This document shows, piece after piece, positions 11,505 to 24,720 of a DNA stretch of 64,000 bases; the first letter of the stretch is position 1; each line of letters starts with the position of its first letter. The position numbers and the translations under genes are program-made. Under the pieces are notes generated by a model. The model was not told where the DNA came from, did no database searches, and saw only the letters and a list, made by a program, of their open reading frames with translations. Source of the DNA: Trifolium pratense (Eukaryota > Streptophyta > Magnoliopsida > Fabales > Fabaceae). The stretch is taken from assembly GCF_020283565.1 (NCBI RefSeq), contig NC_060062.1, positions 58,612,439 through 58,676,438 on the forward strand. The letters are read 5' to 3'.

Positions 11505-11592
11505 TTCTTCTTGCCAGGACTTGAACCCTGAACCTCCAACTCCTTAACCTTTAACTCAACAAGCTTAACCAGTTGAGCTACCCATCCCACCC
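11505..11592 (-). repeat. tRNA-derived SINE-like element (Pol III boxes)
   Basis: On the minus strand the sequence reads GGGATGGGTAGCTCAACTGG, then a tRNA-like body, then GGTTCAAGTCC. TAGCTCAACTGG (plus 11569-11580) matches an A box and GGTTCAAGTCC (plus 11517-11527) a B box, with spacing like tRNA-derived SINEs. It is not a functional tRNA by eye, because no paired acceptor stem closes. It could be a SINE head or a tRNA pseudogene. Confidence 0.6.
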
Positions 11593-11681
11593 GATTCGAA
11601 ATCTTCTAAGAAATCTGCTATTTGAGTCCTCACTTGATCATATATCTTAATGATGCAAAAACGTTTATTTGTATGATCAAA

Positions 11682-11736
11682 GTTCAAAGCTAGACTGGTT
11701 CAAAAAAAAAAAAAAAAAAGGTTCAAAGCTAGACTG
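11682..11736 (+). repeat. Poly(A) tract between 16-bp direct repeats
   Basis: GTTCAAAGCTAGACTG occurs at 11682-11697 and again at 11721-11736. Between them lie GTTC, 18 adenines and one G. This resembles a target duplication around a tail-only target-primed insertion; slippage is the other reading. Confidence 0.5.
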
Positions 11737-11739
11737 TTG

Positions 11740-12260
11740 ATGTCTTTTAGATTGACTACTTCTGAGTCCATAGTTGATCTTGATTGTACATCTGAGTCCA
11801 GAATTTGAGCCTGATTTCATTCAGAGTCTAGAGCTTGACATCATTCAGAGTACAGCTTGTTTGTCTTGTTTAAGACTTTACACATTTATGTTTTGAGTCC
11901 ATGTCTTAACTGATTATTCTACACACTTAACAAATTGATTAGTGCACAAAAATTGTTCTCTATACTTTTGTTATCATCCAAACTTGTTCAGATTTTTCGA
12001 GAAAGAAATTTATGTTAACATAATGAACTTGGCAGACGAAGTCAAAGCAATGCATAACATAATGAACTAGTTCAATAAAAGTCAAAGCAATGCATAACAT
12101 GCATAATTAATTTACTTATAGTAACGATCAAAAATTTATCTTTAGAGTATAAAAAAGTAATCTTTTTTTTTATTTATTTCATTCTTACGGTTTATTATAA
12201 TCATCAACATATTATAAGAGGATAACTATTATAAAAGAATTTCGAGGATAATAAATATCA
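11740..12260. other. AT-rich intergenic sequence, nothing assigned
   Basis: No ORF, RNA gene or clear transposon end is visible. There are short repeats of a TGAGTCCA phrase at 11760-11910, and GTCAAAGCAATGCATAACAT occurs twice near 12040-12100. Confidence 0.4.
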
Positions 12261-12603
12261 GGCTTAACTACATATTTGGTCTCTTACGTTTATTTTAGGT
12301 TTCGATTTGGTCACTTACGTTTAAAACATATCAATTTGGTCCCTTAAGTTTATTTTAGTTTTCAAGTTAGTCCTTTCCGTCAATTTTGTCACATGTGGCA
12401 GCCAATTTGCATATGTGGACTGACACGTGGCACTTGGACACACTTACACGTATACTGTTTAAACGGTGTTAGTGACAAAACTAACAGAAATGACTAACTT
12501 GAAACCTAAAATAAACGTAAGGGGCCAAATTGATACCTTTTAAACGCAAGGGACCAAATTGAAACTTAAAATAAATGTAAGGGACCAAATGTGTAGTTAA
12601 GCC
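12261..12603. mobile_element. Mutator-type MITE with 9-bp target duplication
   Basis: The ends are long inverted repeats: the left begins GGCTTAACTACATATTTGGT and the right end in reverse complement begins GGCTTAACTACACATTTGGT, with similarity over about 70 bp. Nine bases flank it with one mismatch, TAAATATCA at 12252-12260 and TAAATATTA at 12604-12612. Length 343 bp, no coding capacity. It ends 250 bp upstream of the first defensin-like gene. Confidence 0.85.
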
Positions 12604-12773
12604 TAAATATTAATACATGATATACATATAAAATTAAAATGTGTACACAAAAATTAAAATATGTACACAAGATAAATTTAATTCTACGTTTTTTTAGTCA
12701 AAAAAATTTCTAATTTTTTTAACAAAAGGTTTAATAAGTCTAGCTACTTATTATCTTCAGCAGTGTAGTGACT

Positions 12774-12783
12774 TATTATAAAT
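12774..12783 (+). promoter_or_regulatory. TATA box of defensin-like gene 1
   Basis: TATTATAAAT lies 71-80 bp upstream of the ATG. The paralogue has TATAAATA at the equivalent place (26661-26668). Confidence 0.6.
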
Positions 12784-12853
12784 CCACCACTCTTGACTCT
12801 AAAGAAACCACTTTCAATCCAAACAATATTTCGCAAACAATAATTTGTGTCAA

Positions 12854-13706
12854 ATGACAAACCACGCGAAATATTTTAATTTCCTTGTCATCCTAGCTAT
12901 CATTGCCGCAGGTAAGTGTCTCCACAACATTTTGGTGCAAGTTAAATTTTACAGTTTTTTTTTTTTTGACGTTTAAATATGTTTTTTTTTCTTTCTCAAA
13001 TATACCATTTTTTTGTTTTAATTCTTGCAAATATACCCACTTTTTTCTTTATGTCAATATTGATTTTGTTAGTCATTGCCAAATAAATTGATAGAATATT
13101 TTTTTTTAATACATAATATTTGATTTTTTTTTTTATAATGATAATATTTGATTTTAGTATCTTCAAAAAAGATTAAAATGAATATTATAGGCACCAATTT
13201 TTTTAAGAACAAATTTTGTTGACACCAAAATAAAAATTTAAAGAATGAAAACAAAAAAATGCTATGCCGTCGTTAAATCAATTTTAAATGATAAAATTCT
13301 AATTTTAATCAATTTTAAATGATAAAATTCTAATTTTTCTTTCTACTTTTCTTGTGCATATTGGATCATAGTGCAATTAACAGTAAAAGGAGAACTAGTA
13401 TGCTCAGAGATAATCCAAAAATGTGATGGTACAGAATCTACAGATTGCCCTTCTCATTGTAAATCCCTTTATGGTAAGGATCTATATGGTCAAATATGTG
13501 ATGACTTCAACCTATGCACTTGTTTTTTCTATCAAGATTCTTCATCAACAATTTCGTGTCAAGTAGGATTGGGAGCATGTTTTCCAGGTGAATGTGATGA
13601 ATCTTGTTGTAATGCAAAATGTGCTTCAAAATTTAAACAAGGTGTTGGGAAATGTATTCCAAACCCTAATACCAAAGATAGATGTGTTTGTTTCTATAGA
13701 AGTTGA
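12854..13706 (+). CDS. Secreted tandem defensin-like peptide 1 (two exons)
   Basis: Exon 1 is 12854-12911 and exon 2 is 13372-13706; the intron (12912-13371) has GTAAGT and a TCATAG acceptor, and joining gives 130 residues. Residues 1-20 form a hydrophobic signal peptide (FLVILAIIAA core). The mature part has 16 cysteines in two blocks, each with a C-x3-C and a closing C-x-C as in cysteine-stabilised alpha-beta (defensin-like) folds; block 1 ends LCTC and block 2 ends RCVC. A double-domain layout is known for some plant defensin-like proteins, so antimicrobial, reproductive or symbiotic signalling roles are all possible and none is shown. The signal-exon/mature-exon split is typical of the class. 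Poly(A) signal AATAAA near 13737. Its paralogue lies at 26737-27552. Confidence 0.85.
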
Positions 13707-13743
13707 AAACTTATGTTAATCATATTATTATAATGAAATAAAT

Positions 13744-14020
13744 CTATTTATCAAATAAATTTAATATTTAGTTTTGTTCATATTTCAAACTTACAATATT
13801 TTGTGTCATCGCTTTCACCTTTTAATTGATGACTCCATCCGCGGTCTAAAAATATGAGAAAATTTAGTTAATAATATAAAATTAAGTTAATGGTTGACCA
13901 ATGGAAAAGGAAAGAGAAAAATGATATTTTTAATTTTTCTACTAATAAATAAATTTAAATTACAATCATACCCTTTTGTATTGACTTTTTTATAAAAGGA
14001 AGAATTGGGTATTTTTTCAA
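13744..14020. other. 3' flank of defensin-like gene 1
   Basis: The first 100 bp match the 3' flank of gene 2 (27589-27660), so the duplicated unit extends past the gene. Nothing coding. The outer MULE begins at 14021. Confidence 0.5.
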
Positions 14021-14279
14021 GGAAAATTCTAACGTGAAGTCACTAAATTGTCTTCTTTGGTGAAGTTGCCACTGTGGCCAATAAACAAGTAATGTTGACT
14101 TGGTCAGTGCCACATAGGATATAGACAAAGTGTTTCAATGCATCGGTCTAATATATTGTCTATCATGAATCATCATTTAAAAGCATGGATGTGAAAACCA
14201 ATTTAAGGGCCGAGATTAAAAATTAAGTATTTCTTTTTCTTGGGAATTAAGTATCTGTTTAATTAAAACAAGAACAGAA

Positions 14280-14480
14280 ATGCGTTCTCCTTCTTCCTGT
14301 TATCGTTGCCTCTTCATCTTCTGCTCATCGCAGCCGCCGCCTCTCTCCGGTCGTTCAAGCGGTTGCGTTCTTCTGCTTTTGTGAACCATTCTGTTCCAAA
14401 CACATCTTCCTTGTCAGTTGCCTCGCCGTCGGAGCAAACCTCCAGTCCCACCGCGCCGCCGCCGTCATGATAGAAAACAT
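14280..14480 (+). other. GC-rich exon-like fragment in outer MULE
   Basis: A Ser/Arg/Pro-coding GC-rich stretch stands out from the AT-rich flanks. It contains CTGTTATCGTTGCCTCTT, which recurs inverted near 22827-22845. It looks like a captured 5' exon or UTR, with no long ORF. Function unknown. Confidence 0.4.
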
Positions 14481-14634
14481 TATCAAATCCATCTCAATAG
14501 CACCATCAAAATCAACAAACAATAATCTAAGAATCTTATAGCAGAATTGTTACAAAAGATTGAAATTGTAATATGACTTCTGAAATTGTTGTTGAAAAAA
14601 ATCAGAAAGATTGAAACATAATCTGGCAAAAATC

Positions 14635-14839
14635 GATTTTTTTCCCCCTGTACCCCCACTTTTTAATTTTATTTCCGTAATACCCCCATTCTGAAAATAA
14701 TTATGGTAATACCCCTGTTTGGGGGACAAAACTGCTGCGCAGCAGGCACCTGCACATGGCGGAATTGAGAGTCCCGCCATGTCAGTCTGTATGGCGGAAA
14801 TGGCAGGCTTGCCATTGACTAAGGATGGCGGAATTGGGA
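14635..14839 (+). repeat. Left terminal inverted repeat of inner MULE
   Basis: It begins GATTTTTTTCCCCCTGTACC. Its inner half holds ATGGCGGAA at 14756, 14791 and 14825, and a further copy at 14859 lies just inside, at 34-35 bp spacing. It pairs with 22555-22758. Confidence 0.93.
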
Positions 14840-15087
14840 GGCTAGCCATTGTCAATGGATGGCGGAATTGGGAGCAATGCCATTGACTGGCATCGATTTC
14901 AGCGTTCGCAGGTGTTTGTGTTTCTTTTTTTTTTTTCACGTATTTTACGCCCAAAAATGGGCTTTTTTGTTTTTTTTTTTTTTAAAAATATAATTAATAA
15001 ATTTAAACATTATTAATAAAAATTAAAATAAATATAATAATTGCGAAATATATTTTATTCGAATAGTAGTAATAATACACACTAATA

Positions 15088-17411
<2,324 letters not shown>

Positions 17412-17965
17412 TTTTGTATTGTATAGATGAAGTTAGTGTGTAATGTAGAGAAGATATTGTAGTGTAATGTAGATAATAAGTGTATTGTATATAGTAAGTT
17501 TAGAAGTTGTAGTGAAGAAGAAGAGTGGAGAATAAGTGTAGTAATGTAGTTTAGAAGTTGTAGTGAAGAAGAAGAGTTGAGATTAAAAGTAGTAAGTTTA
17601 GAAGTTGTAGTGAAGAAGAAGAGTTGAGATTAAATGTAGTAAGTTTAGAAGTTGTAGTGAAGAAGAAGTGTGGAAAATTAGTGTAGTAAGGTAGTTTATT
17701 TATAGTGAGAGGGTGGTGGTGAAGGAGTGATTGATAGTGGTTGAGAATAAAAGTAGTAATTGTAATTGGTAGTAGTGAAGGAGTGTAAGTGTTAGTAGAT
17801 TTTTTTTGAATAAAAGTAGTGTTTACAAATTTATCTGTCATAATAGTATTCATGCAAGAAATGGCACAAGTAGTAGGCCATAGATTAAATTCAACATAGA
17901 TTAAATTTATTATAAGACTTAAACATGGATGACAATTAAGCACCATAGATTTTTTTAAATATACA
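17412..17965 (-). promoter_or_regulatory. 5' leader and promoter of the MAIN-like gene with short tandem repeats
   Basis: A leader-like stretch (minus) repeats a phrase of the type CTTCTTCACTACAACTTCTA about five times between 17470 and 17680. A TATAAATAAA-type box sits at 17695-17704 on the minus strand. The rest, 17710-17965, is AT-rich and carries no gene; it lies downstream of the PB1-like ORF on the same strand. Confidence 0.55.
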
Positions 17966-18364
17966 TTAAAGATGTTGCATACAATTATCAGAAGATGGTG
18001 TTTGACATAGTTCTATAATTTCGTCGACCGATCGAACAAACTGAACATACAACTCAATTGGCCCGATAAATGTTTGAAATTTTTTGATAATTTCAAACAT
18101 TTTACGTACATCATTATCGCATTGCAATTTTTTTTCTTCATACGAAACAACTCCATGTTCGTTTAAAAAAGGACTTCGATAACAAACTTCCAAAATATCT
18201 CTTTGATTCGTTGTTACTTGACGAATTTTTTCCTTCAAATTTGAGATGCTAATTTCTTCATCAAGGCGTAATAATGTTGGATTCCCACTGGTATAATACA
18301 CACCAAATTCAGTCATTGATTTTTTCCCGTATGAGTGGACACATGCAAGATATCCAGCTTCCAT
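17966..18364 (-). CDS. Free-standing PB1-like protein 1 of inner MULE
   Basis: This 132-residue single-exon ORF resembles residues 1-107 of the neighbouring transposase. Both share the order LKEKIRQ / LKERIEQ, then YRSPFL / YRHPML, then a DNDVRKMFEI / DEDVKYMFNI block, then IELYVQF / IELYVTF. In the transposase this is the PB1-like N-terminal domain common in plant MuDRA proteins; PB1 folds usually mediate protein pairing. A TATA-like CTTTATAAAA (minus, 18425-18434) gives a plausible start of transcription about 35 bp before the ATG. The gene is divergent to the transposase, so both share the 18365-18890 region. A role as a partner or competitor of the transposase is inference. Confidence 0.65.
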   Translation of the reverse strand: MEAGYLACVHSYGKKSMTEFGVYYTSGNPTLLRLDEEISISNLKEKIRQVTTNQRDILEVCYRSPFLNEHGVVSYEEKKLQCDNDVRKMFEIIKKFQTFIGPIELYVQFVRSVDEIIELCQTPSSDNCMQHL

Positions 18365-18424
18365 CTTTTCTTGAACAGAAGAAATTTTCGCAGCTTTGTA
18401 TTATTTTGCAGGTAAAGGAATCAT

Positions 18425-18890
18425 TTTTATAAAGAAAGACACAATAGGACAAAAATTACTGTGCCGGTCAATGGCGTTCTTCCCAATACCGCCATTGTTG
18501 CAGCATGGCATAAATAACAGTTCCGCCATTCACTTTTTGCAGACAGCTTTTCGTTTGGCAAAAATGGCAGTTCCGCCATCTCCTAGTGTTTAGAACTATT
18601 GGCAGTTCCGCCATTACTTTTCTCATATGGTGTCATTGGAAGTTCCGCCATCCAGACCACATGGCTCAATTTTGAATTCCGCCATTACCTTTTATCAGGA
18701 CATGTTTCCAGTTCGTCGAACCAAGCCATTCACGGGAAAAACTTGAAAAAACTTGTGAAATTTTTTACAAGTCTTCTACAATTTTTCACACACCTTCAAA
18801 TTTATAAATATTACTATATAAGGGGATTAGTAGCTTAGTAAAAAAATATCACAAACCTTACAAATTATTTTACAAATCAGCTTGATCAAT
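18425..18890. promoter_or_regulatory. Divergent promoter with TTCCGCCAT array
   Basis: This region lies between PB1-like 1 (minus) and the transposase (plus). TTCCGCCAT occurs at 18521, 18571, 18606, 18643 and 18677, with TACCGCCAT at 18487, most at 34-37 bp spacing. The same word is in both terminal repeats. TATA candidates point both ways: 18425-18434 (minus) and TATATAAGG 18815-18823 (plus). A shared binding site for the transposase is a reasonable guess. Confidence 0.65.
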
Positions 18891-21736
18891 ATGGCACCAA
18901 ATGTATCTGTTATGGTCTATTATAATGGACGACGTGTCAAAAATTCCAATAATGTGATTTTTGAAAGCAATGAAAAAAAAGGTTTTCTAGTCAGTCCAAA
19001 TCGTAAATTTACTCATTTAAAGGAAAGAATAGAACAAAAAGTGGGAGACAATGTAGTTGTTTCCGAAATTATTTACAGGCATCCGATGCTTGCACCAGAT
19101 GGAACCTCATTTTTTGCAGAGTTGAATATTACCGATGATGAGGATGTTAAATATATGTTTAACATTCATAGTCAATTTAACCTTAGAACTATCGAGTTGT
19201 ATGTTACTTTTCAAAACCCACCATTTACTACACCACATATCCAGCCACATGACACATCAATGTATATTGAGCCATATCAAACCTCACAACATCCACCGAC
19301 ATCCACCGATTATGCACCAGTCACACACTCTCAGCAATGGCTTCCGTATGACCAGCCACAAAACTCATTTCATCATTCGCAACAGTTATCAATTGATTTA
19401 AATGCACCACTTTCTCAGTCGCAGTCAGAACCATGGTCGTATGATCTAAATGAACAACTTCCTCTTCCCGAGTCGCAACCATGGACGTATGGAAACACAC
19501 CCCTTCCGCAGTCGCAACCATGGTGGTCGTCAAACGCACCACTACCTCATTCGCAGTCGCAACCATCACATCCATCAACTTCCACACATGTACCGACTCA
19601 TGATGCACCGACTCATGATGATGATGGTGATGATGATGATGAAGAACGTCCAGATGAAGTACCAAACTATCCAGAAGATCTTGGTGAACTAAGTGATGGT
19701 GATATTGCCGAAGTATTTGATAACAACAATGATGACAACAATGACGATGACGATGACGATGACGACGCCGATGCATACAATCCTCCAGGGCACATTCAAA
19801 ACTTAGATAATGCTCTTATTGATCAACCCTCTCAAGTTTTGCTCCACGACAATCGCACCCTTCCAGTGAATACCGGGATACATAAAGGGATGGTATTTTA
19901 CACAAAAAAGGAATGTGTCGAAGCAATCAAAACATGGCACATCAAACAATCACGTCATTATAGTATTGATAAATCTGATACATCCAGGTATGTCATCAAA
20001 TGTGATAAACCACCATGTGATTTTTTCTTGAGAGCGGCTTTAAGTAAGAAAACCGATCTTTGGGGGATTGCCACTATCGGTAACAGCCACACTTGTGTAT
20101 CTGCTGGTATGTCGCAAGATCATCGCAGGCTTGACACCGATCTGATATGCTCAAACATTGTGCCAATGCTGCGAGATAACCTAGCTCTTTCGGTCAAGTT
20201 TATAATTGGTCACATTAGAGACAAATTCAACTACACCATCACGTATCGAAAGGCTTGGAATGCAAAAAATAAGGCGATCGAACAAATTTATGGAAACTGG
20301 GTGCAGTCCTATCGCGATCTTCCACAGTGGTTGATAGTAATGGAAAAATGGATTCCTGGAACCATTATCAGGTTCGAGACAAGTCCAACACCCATTCAGG
20401 GGCAAGTGTTTTTTGAGCGTTTGTTTTGGGCTTTCAAACCGTGCATCCAAGCATTTGCACATTGCAAGCCAATTGTGCAAGTTGATGGAACGTTTTTATA
20501 TGGGAAGTATAAGGGGACGTTGTTGTTGGCCGTCGCCCAAGATGGAAACGCTCATATTTTTCCTGTGGCATTCGCGATTGTTGAAGGGGAAACGAAAGAT
20601 GCATGGAACTTCTTTCTTAAACATTTGAGAGAGAATGTTACTCCACAAGAAAATATATGCATGATTTCAGATAGGCACGCATCTATTAAAAGTGCTTATG
20701 AAAACCCTTCAAATGGATGGAATGGTACTTCCTCTCATGTGTATTGCCTTCGACACGTCGCACAGAATTTTGTGAGGGCAATAAAAAACAGAAAACTACG
20801 GAAATATGCTGTTAATATGGGTAAATATCTAAAATTATCAAAAAAATTTCTACAATTTAAGTTGTCGATAGCATATTAAACTAAACACTTTTTTTTCTTC
20901 TTTTCAATATAGGGTATGCACCAAGCGAGGCTACATTCCTGTACTGGCGGCATAGGATTTTGAAGAAAAATACAGCGGCTTTAGAGTGGGTTGATAATCT
21001 CCCAAAAGAAAAATGGACGCAAGCATACGATGGAGGTATTCGGTGGGGTCACATGACAAGTAATCTTGCCGAGGCAATGAACTCAGTTTTTAAGGATATC
21101 CGCGGCCTACCGATCACAGCTTTGGTCCAAGCAACCTACTATAGGCTGGCGAAACTTTTTGCAAAACGAGGAAAACAGTCGGCCGCTGTATTAGCTTCTG
21201 GTCAGCAATATACTGAAGCTTGCCAAGAAAAGATTTTAGATGCACTCGGTAAGTCAAACTCATGTATCGTCACTGAGTTTGATCGGCGAAATTATAGTTT
21301 CTCAGTGGAGGAAACTGAGGATCCCCATGAAGGCCGACCAAAGGATCATTTCTGGGTACACTTGAGAGAAAAGATGTGCGACTGTGGAAAGTTTCAGGCG
21401 TTACACTTGCCATGTTCGCATGTTATTGCTGCATGTAATCATGCTAACATTTCATATGAAGCATTCATTGACGACGTGTACCGAGTTATCACTGTAAATG
21501 CTGTGTATGACGAGGCCTTCCCGGTAGTTCGAAGCAAGAGTTTATGGCCCATTTATGAAGGTGACGTTGTTTGTCCTCGCGCCGATATGAAAAGAACCAA
21601 GAGAGGACGTCCCAAAAAGACACGCATCCACACTGAAATGGACGATTTTGAAAAAAGAAAGTTCCGATGTGGCTTATGCCGAGTGCCGGGTCATAACTAT
21701 CGAGAATGTCCTAATGCAGCCGGACCCTCTAATTAA
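18891..21736 (+). CDS. MuDRA-type transposase of inner MULE (two exons)
   Basis: Exon 1 is 18891-20820 and exon 2 is 20913-21736; the 92-bp intron has GTAAAT and a pyrimidine-rich ATAG acceptor, giving 917 residues. ATG at 18891 is chosen because the open frame upstream has only TTG. Order: PB1-like domain 1-107; Gln/His/Pro linker and acidic run to about 320; MuDR DNA-binding region about 333-400; MULE DDE domain with first Asp in VDGTF (about 531), second in ISDRH (about 594) and Glu in NLAEAMN (about 696); SWIM zinc finger CDCGKFQ...LPCSH (about 798-815); CCHC knuckle CGLCRVPGHNYREC (about 896-909). Every expected residue is present, so an active nuclear cut-and-paste enzyme is plausible. 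TATA at 18815-18823. Confidence 0.92.
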
Positions 21737-21949
21737 TCGTAGTTAATTTTATTTTTTATGTAATTTCTATGTGTTTTTCTATCTATTATCAATATATTAT
21801 ATTTTAATATTTCACAACAAAACACACATACGAAATCAGTAAATAAAATTAAATTGCTAAATTTAGGATTACATCGTTAATAAAATTACACAAACATAAA
21901 ACATAAAAAAATGACATAATATAAAAAATAAACTACATACAACAACAAC

Positions 21950-22306
21950 TTAACCAATTTTTTTCAAGGTCGCGTACAAACGATGTGGTTCTTTTTCATT
22001 TTCAACAAAGGAAAACATCAATTGCACTTCCAAATCACCCTTCAATTTGTACCAATATTTTGTCGTTGTAGCTTCGAGTGAGTCACTTGTGATGTCTGTG
22101 CATGAATTTAAATAGGCCATATGCTCGATTTCTATATGTTCATTGTTTTTCAACAAAAACATTTCTTCAATCTTACTCTTTAAAGCCGAAAGAGAACTCA
22201 ATTTGTCAATCATTAATTTAAAATGTTTTTGGCGGCCTTCAAATTTCACAGAAAATAGAGGTGTTGATGATAAATAGTTGTCACAAATATTGGAAGAAGA
22301 TGTCAT
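21950..22306 (-). CDS. Free-standing PB1-like protein 2 of inner MULE
   Basis: A 118-residue ORF sits between the transposase (convergent to it) and the right terminal repeat. It has the same module order as the other two PB1-like regions but is weaker: SALKSKIEEMFLL, IEIEHMAYLNS, a Thr/Tyr/Lys region, then LEVQLMFSF. It has a TATATAAATA-type box on the minus strand (22391-22404) about 85 bp before the ATG, and its leader runs inward from the repeat. Relation to PB1 is by eye and less certain than for PB1-like 1. Function unknown. Confidence 0.5.
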   Translation of the reverse strand: MTSSSNICDNYLSSTPLFSVKFEGRQKHFKLMIDKLSSLSALKSKIEEMFLLKNNEHIEIEHMAYLNSCTDITSDSLEATTTKYWYKLKGDLEVQLMFSFVENEKEPHRLYATLKKIG

Positions 22307-22554
22307 CTTTTGTATAATAAAAAGTGAATGAGGAAAAATTCAAATGAAGAAGATGAAGTTAGTGTGTGAAAAATGAAAGTGTAAAGTGTGTATTTATATA
22401 AAATGGTATGAGTGTGTGGAAAATGGAAAAAAAAAAACAAAACTGGTATGCTGAGGAGTGTTGGAATGCGTAGTCAATGGCGTGCTTTTGCAGGTCGCCA
22501 TCTCCTGCACATGGCAAGAGTGGCAGTTCCGCCATTCTGAGCACATGGCGTTCT

Positions 22555-22758
22555 TCCCAATTCCGCCATCCTTAGTCAATGGCAAGCCTGCCATTTCCGC
22601 CATACAGACTGACATGGCGGGACTCTCAATTCCGCCATGTGCAGGTGCCTGCTGCGCAGCAGTTTTGTCCCCAAACAGGGGTATTACCATAATTATTTTT
22701 AGAATGGGGGTATTACGGAAATAAAATTAAAAAGTGGGGGTACAGGGGGAAAAAAATC
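22555..22758 (-). repeat. Right terminal inverted repeat of inner MULE
   Basis: It pairs with 14635-14839 and ends GGGGGAAAAAAATC. TTCCGCCAT occurs at 22561, 22595 and 22630, with a further copy at 22527 just inside the repeat; spacing is 34-35 bp. Confidence 0.93.
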
Positions 22759-22767
22759 GCAAAAATC

Positions 22768-23145
22768 AGCAGATTTATCCGACCGGTTACACAGTTGTGG
22801 TGGTGTTGCCGAGAGGAAGAGGAAAGAGGCAACGATAACAGAAGGATTGTCGGCACCTTTGTGACGGAAGAAAAGAGGAGGAGGCGAAAAGTACAGACGG
22901 CAGCGATGAAGAAGATGAAAGGATTTTTTTTTACGCGTTTTTTATTGTTCAATAAAAAAACACTTTTGTTTTAATTATTAAATAAAATATTTAACATTAA
23001 TTATATTATGCACTTTTAATTTATTTTTTTGATAACTTTTTTTTTATAGAATTTTTTTAAAACATATACCCTTTCAATTTTTAAATCTACTATATCCCCG
23101 TGACGATAGATCAGTTAATTGGAACATTTATTACTTTATTTACTA
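22768..23145. other. Outer MULE body right of the inner MULE
   Basis: 22790-22920 is a GC-rich exon-like piece that carries the inverse of part of 14280-14480. The remainder is AT-rich with no gene. Confidence 0.4.
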
Positions 23146-23489
23146 CTCCCTCCATTTTTTCATAAGTGTCCGGTTAGAATCCATCGTAAAAAAATATATT
23201 GTTTCTCTCGTAACAATCCAATGTTAGTTACTATTGTAAAAAAAAAAAAAAACTTTCATATCGGAACAAACTTTCCTATAGTAAAAAAAAAGAACAAACT
23301 TTTTTTAAAAAAAAACCTTTAGTTTTTCAAATATATATATATATATATATATATATTAAACATTGAAAAGATAGGAATAATTGACGAAAGGGTATAATTG
23401 ACAAATCGTATCATTAAAACACAAACTGGACAGTTAATTAGAAACATTAAATATGATAAAACTGGACACTTATAAAAAAATGGAGGGAG
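23146..23489. mobile_element. Stowaway-like MITE with TA duplication
   Basis: The ends CTCCCTCCATTTTTTCATAA and the inverse TTATAAAAAAATGGAGGGAG are flanked by TA (23144-23145 and 23490-23491). Internal poly(A) tracts and a short (AT)n (about 23330-23355). It sits inside the outer MULE. Confidence 0.8.
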
Positions 23490-24033
23490 TAATAATATAT
23501 TAAAATCGATTATCAACAAAGTTACTAATTTATTCTGGTTACTTTTAACCACGTTGCAAGTTTTATATAAAATTAGTTTAAAGACCATTCCATTCGCACA
23601 GGTCCATTCACTTTAGTTCGATATTTAAGTTTATCATTATCTTAATGTAGAAAATTTATTTAGAATAAAATATTGTTAAATATATGTGAAACTATTGTGT
23701 TATTTTTTGTAAAACTTATTTATCCAATTTTTTATGTTTTAGTGACAAATAATGGTCCCGTATATATTTTTTAATCGAAAATTATAAATTTTATTAGGAA
23801 TATCCAGGATAATTTAGTAAATTTGATAGTAATTAACTCTATTTTTTATATTCCTATTTTTATTTATTCAACTTATTTTTCTATATTCTTTCGATAATTT
23901 GTTTTTATTGACTAAACTCTATAATCTTTTTAATGTTTTTTTTTTTTCCTATTTTTATGCATAGAATCCTATATAATATTTTTTTTTTGTACTCATCTTA
24001 TTCTTTCTATATTTTTTGTATTTATCTTATGTT

Positions 24034-24102
<69 letters not shown>

Positions 24103-24720
24103 TAAATTATTTTAGTAAAATTACAATAAAGATATAAAACTTGCAACGTGGTTAAAAGTACTAAAAATAAATTAGTAATTTTGGTGGTAATCGATTTTAA
24201 TATATTATATAGTAAAGTAATAGATAGAAACAACATAAGATAAATACAAAAAAATATACAAAAAATGTAGAAAGAATAAGATGAGTACAAAAAAATTATA
24301 TAGAAATCTATGCATAGAAATAGGGGGAAAAAAACAATAAAAACATAATAGAGAGTTTAGTCAACAAAAATAAATTATCGAAAGAATATAGACCCCTTTT
24401 TATATAATATTTTAGTCCTTTATCTATTTTTTTTCCTATATAGATCATTTATCTTTCAAACTATGCACAAATTGGTCATTTTTATTAGTTTTTTAAATTT
24501 AAAAATCACTTAAATAATACTTTTATTAATAAATTTAAATTTTAAAATATTTTTCTATTAAAAATCCATAAATTAATTGATCACCTTCGTACAAACCCAC
24601 AAATTGATAAAAACTCAACACAAAAAACATCAAAATAAACCCCCAAAAATAAATAAAAATATAGAAATCTTGTTTCACTTGTAGATCTAACTTAAAAAAA
24701 CTTGTAGATTCAGCCATGGC
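23490..24720. repeat. AT-rich interior with two inverted-repeat pairs
   Basis: 23872-24037 is the approximate inverse of 24230-24395 (about 165 bp). Separately 23492-23568 is the inverse of about 24130-24210. A (TA)n tract lies at 24037-24098. The pairs interleave, so this is not one simple hairpin. No gene. Confidence 0.6.

Noticed and set aside
11505..11592. Functional tRNA gene
   Set aside because: A and B boxes are present, but I cannot fold a full acceptor stem; SINE or pseudogene fits better.
12902..13254. Short ORFs in the intron of defensin-like gene 1
   Set aside because: Phe/Lys/Asn low complexity in AT-rich intron sequence, with splice sites clearly marking the intron.
19321..19776. 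His-rich 151-codon ORF opposite the transposase
   Set aside because: It is the antisense shadow of the Asp/Gln codon-rich linker of the transposase.
23933..24290. Small ORFs coding Ile-Tyr repeats
   Set aside because: Translation of a TA microsatellite.
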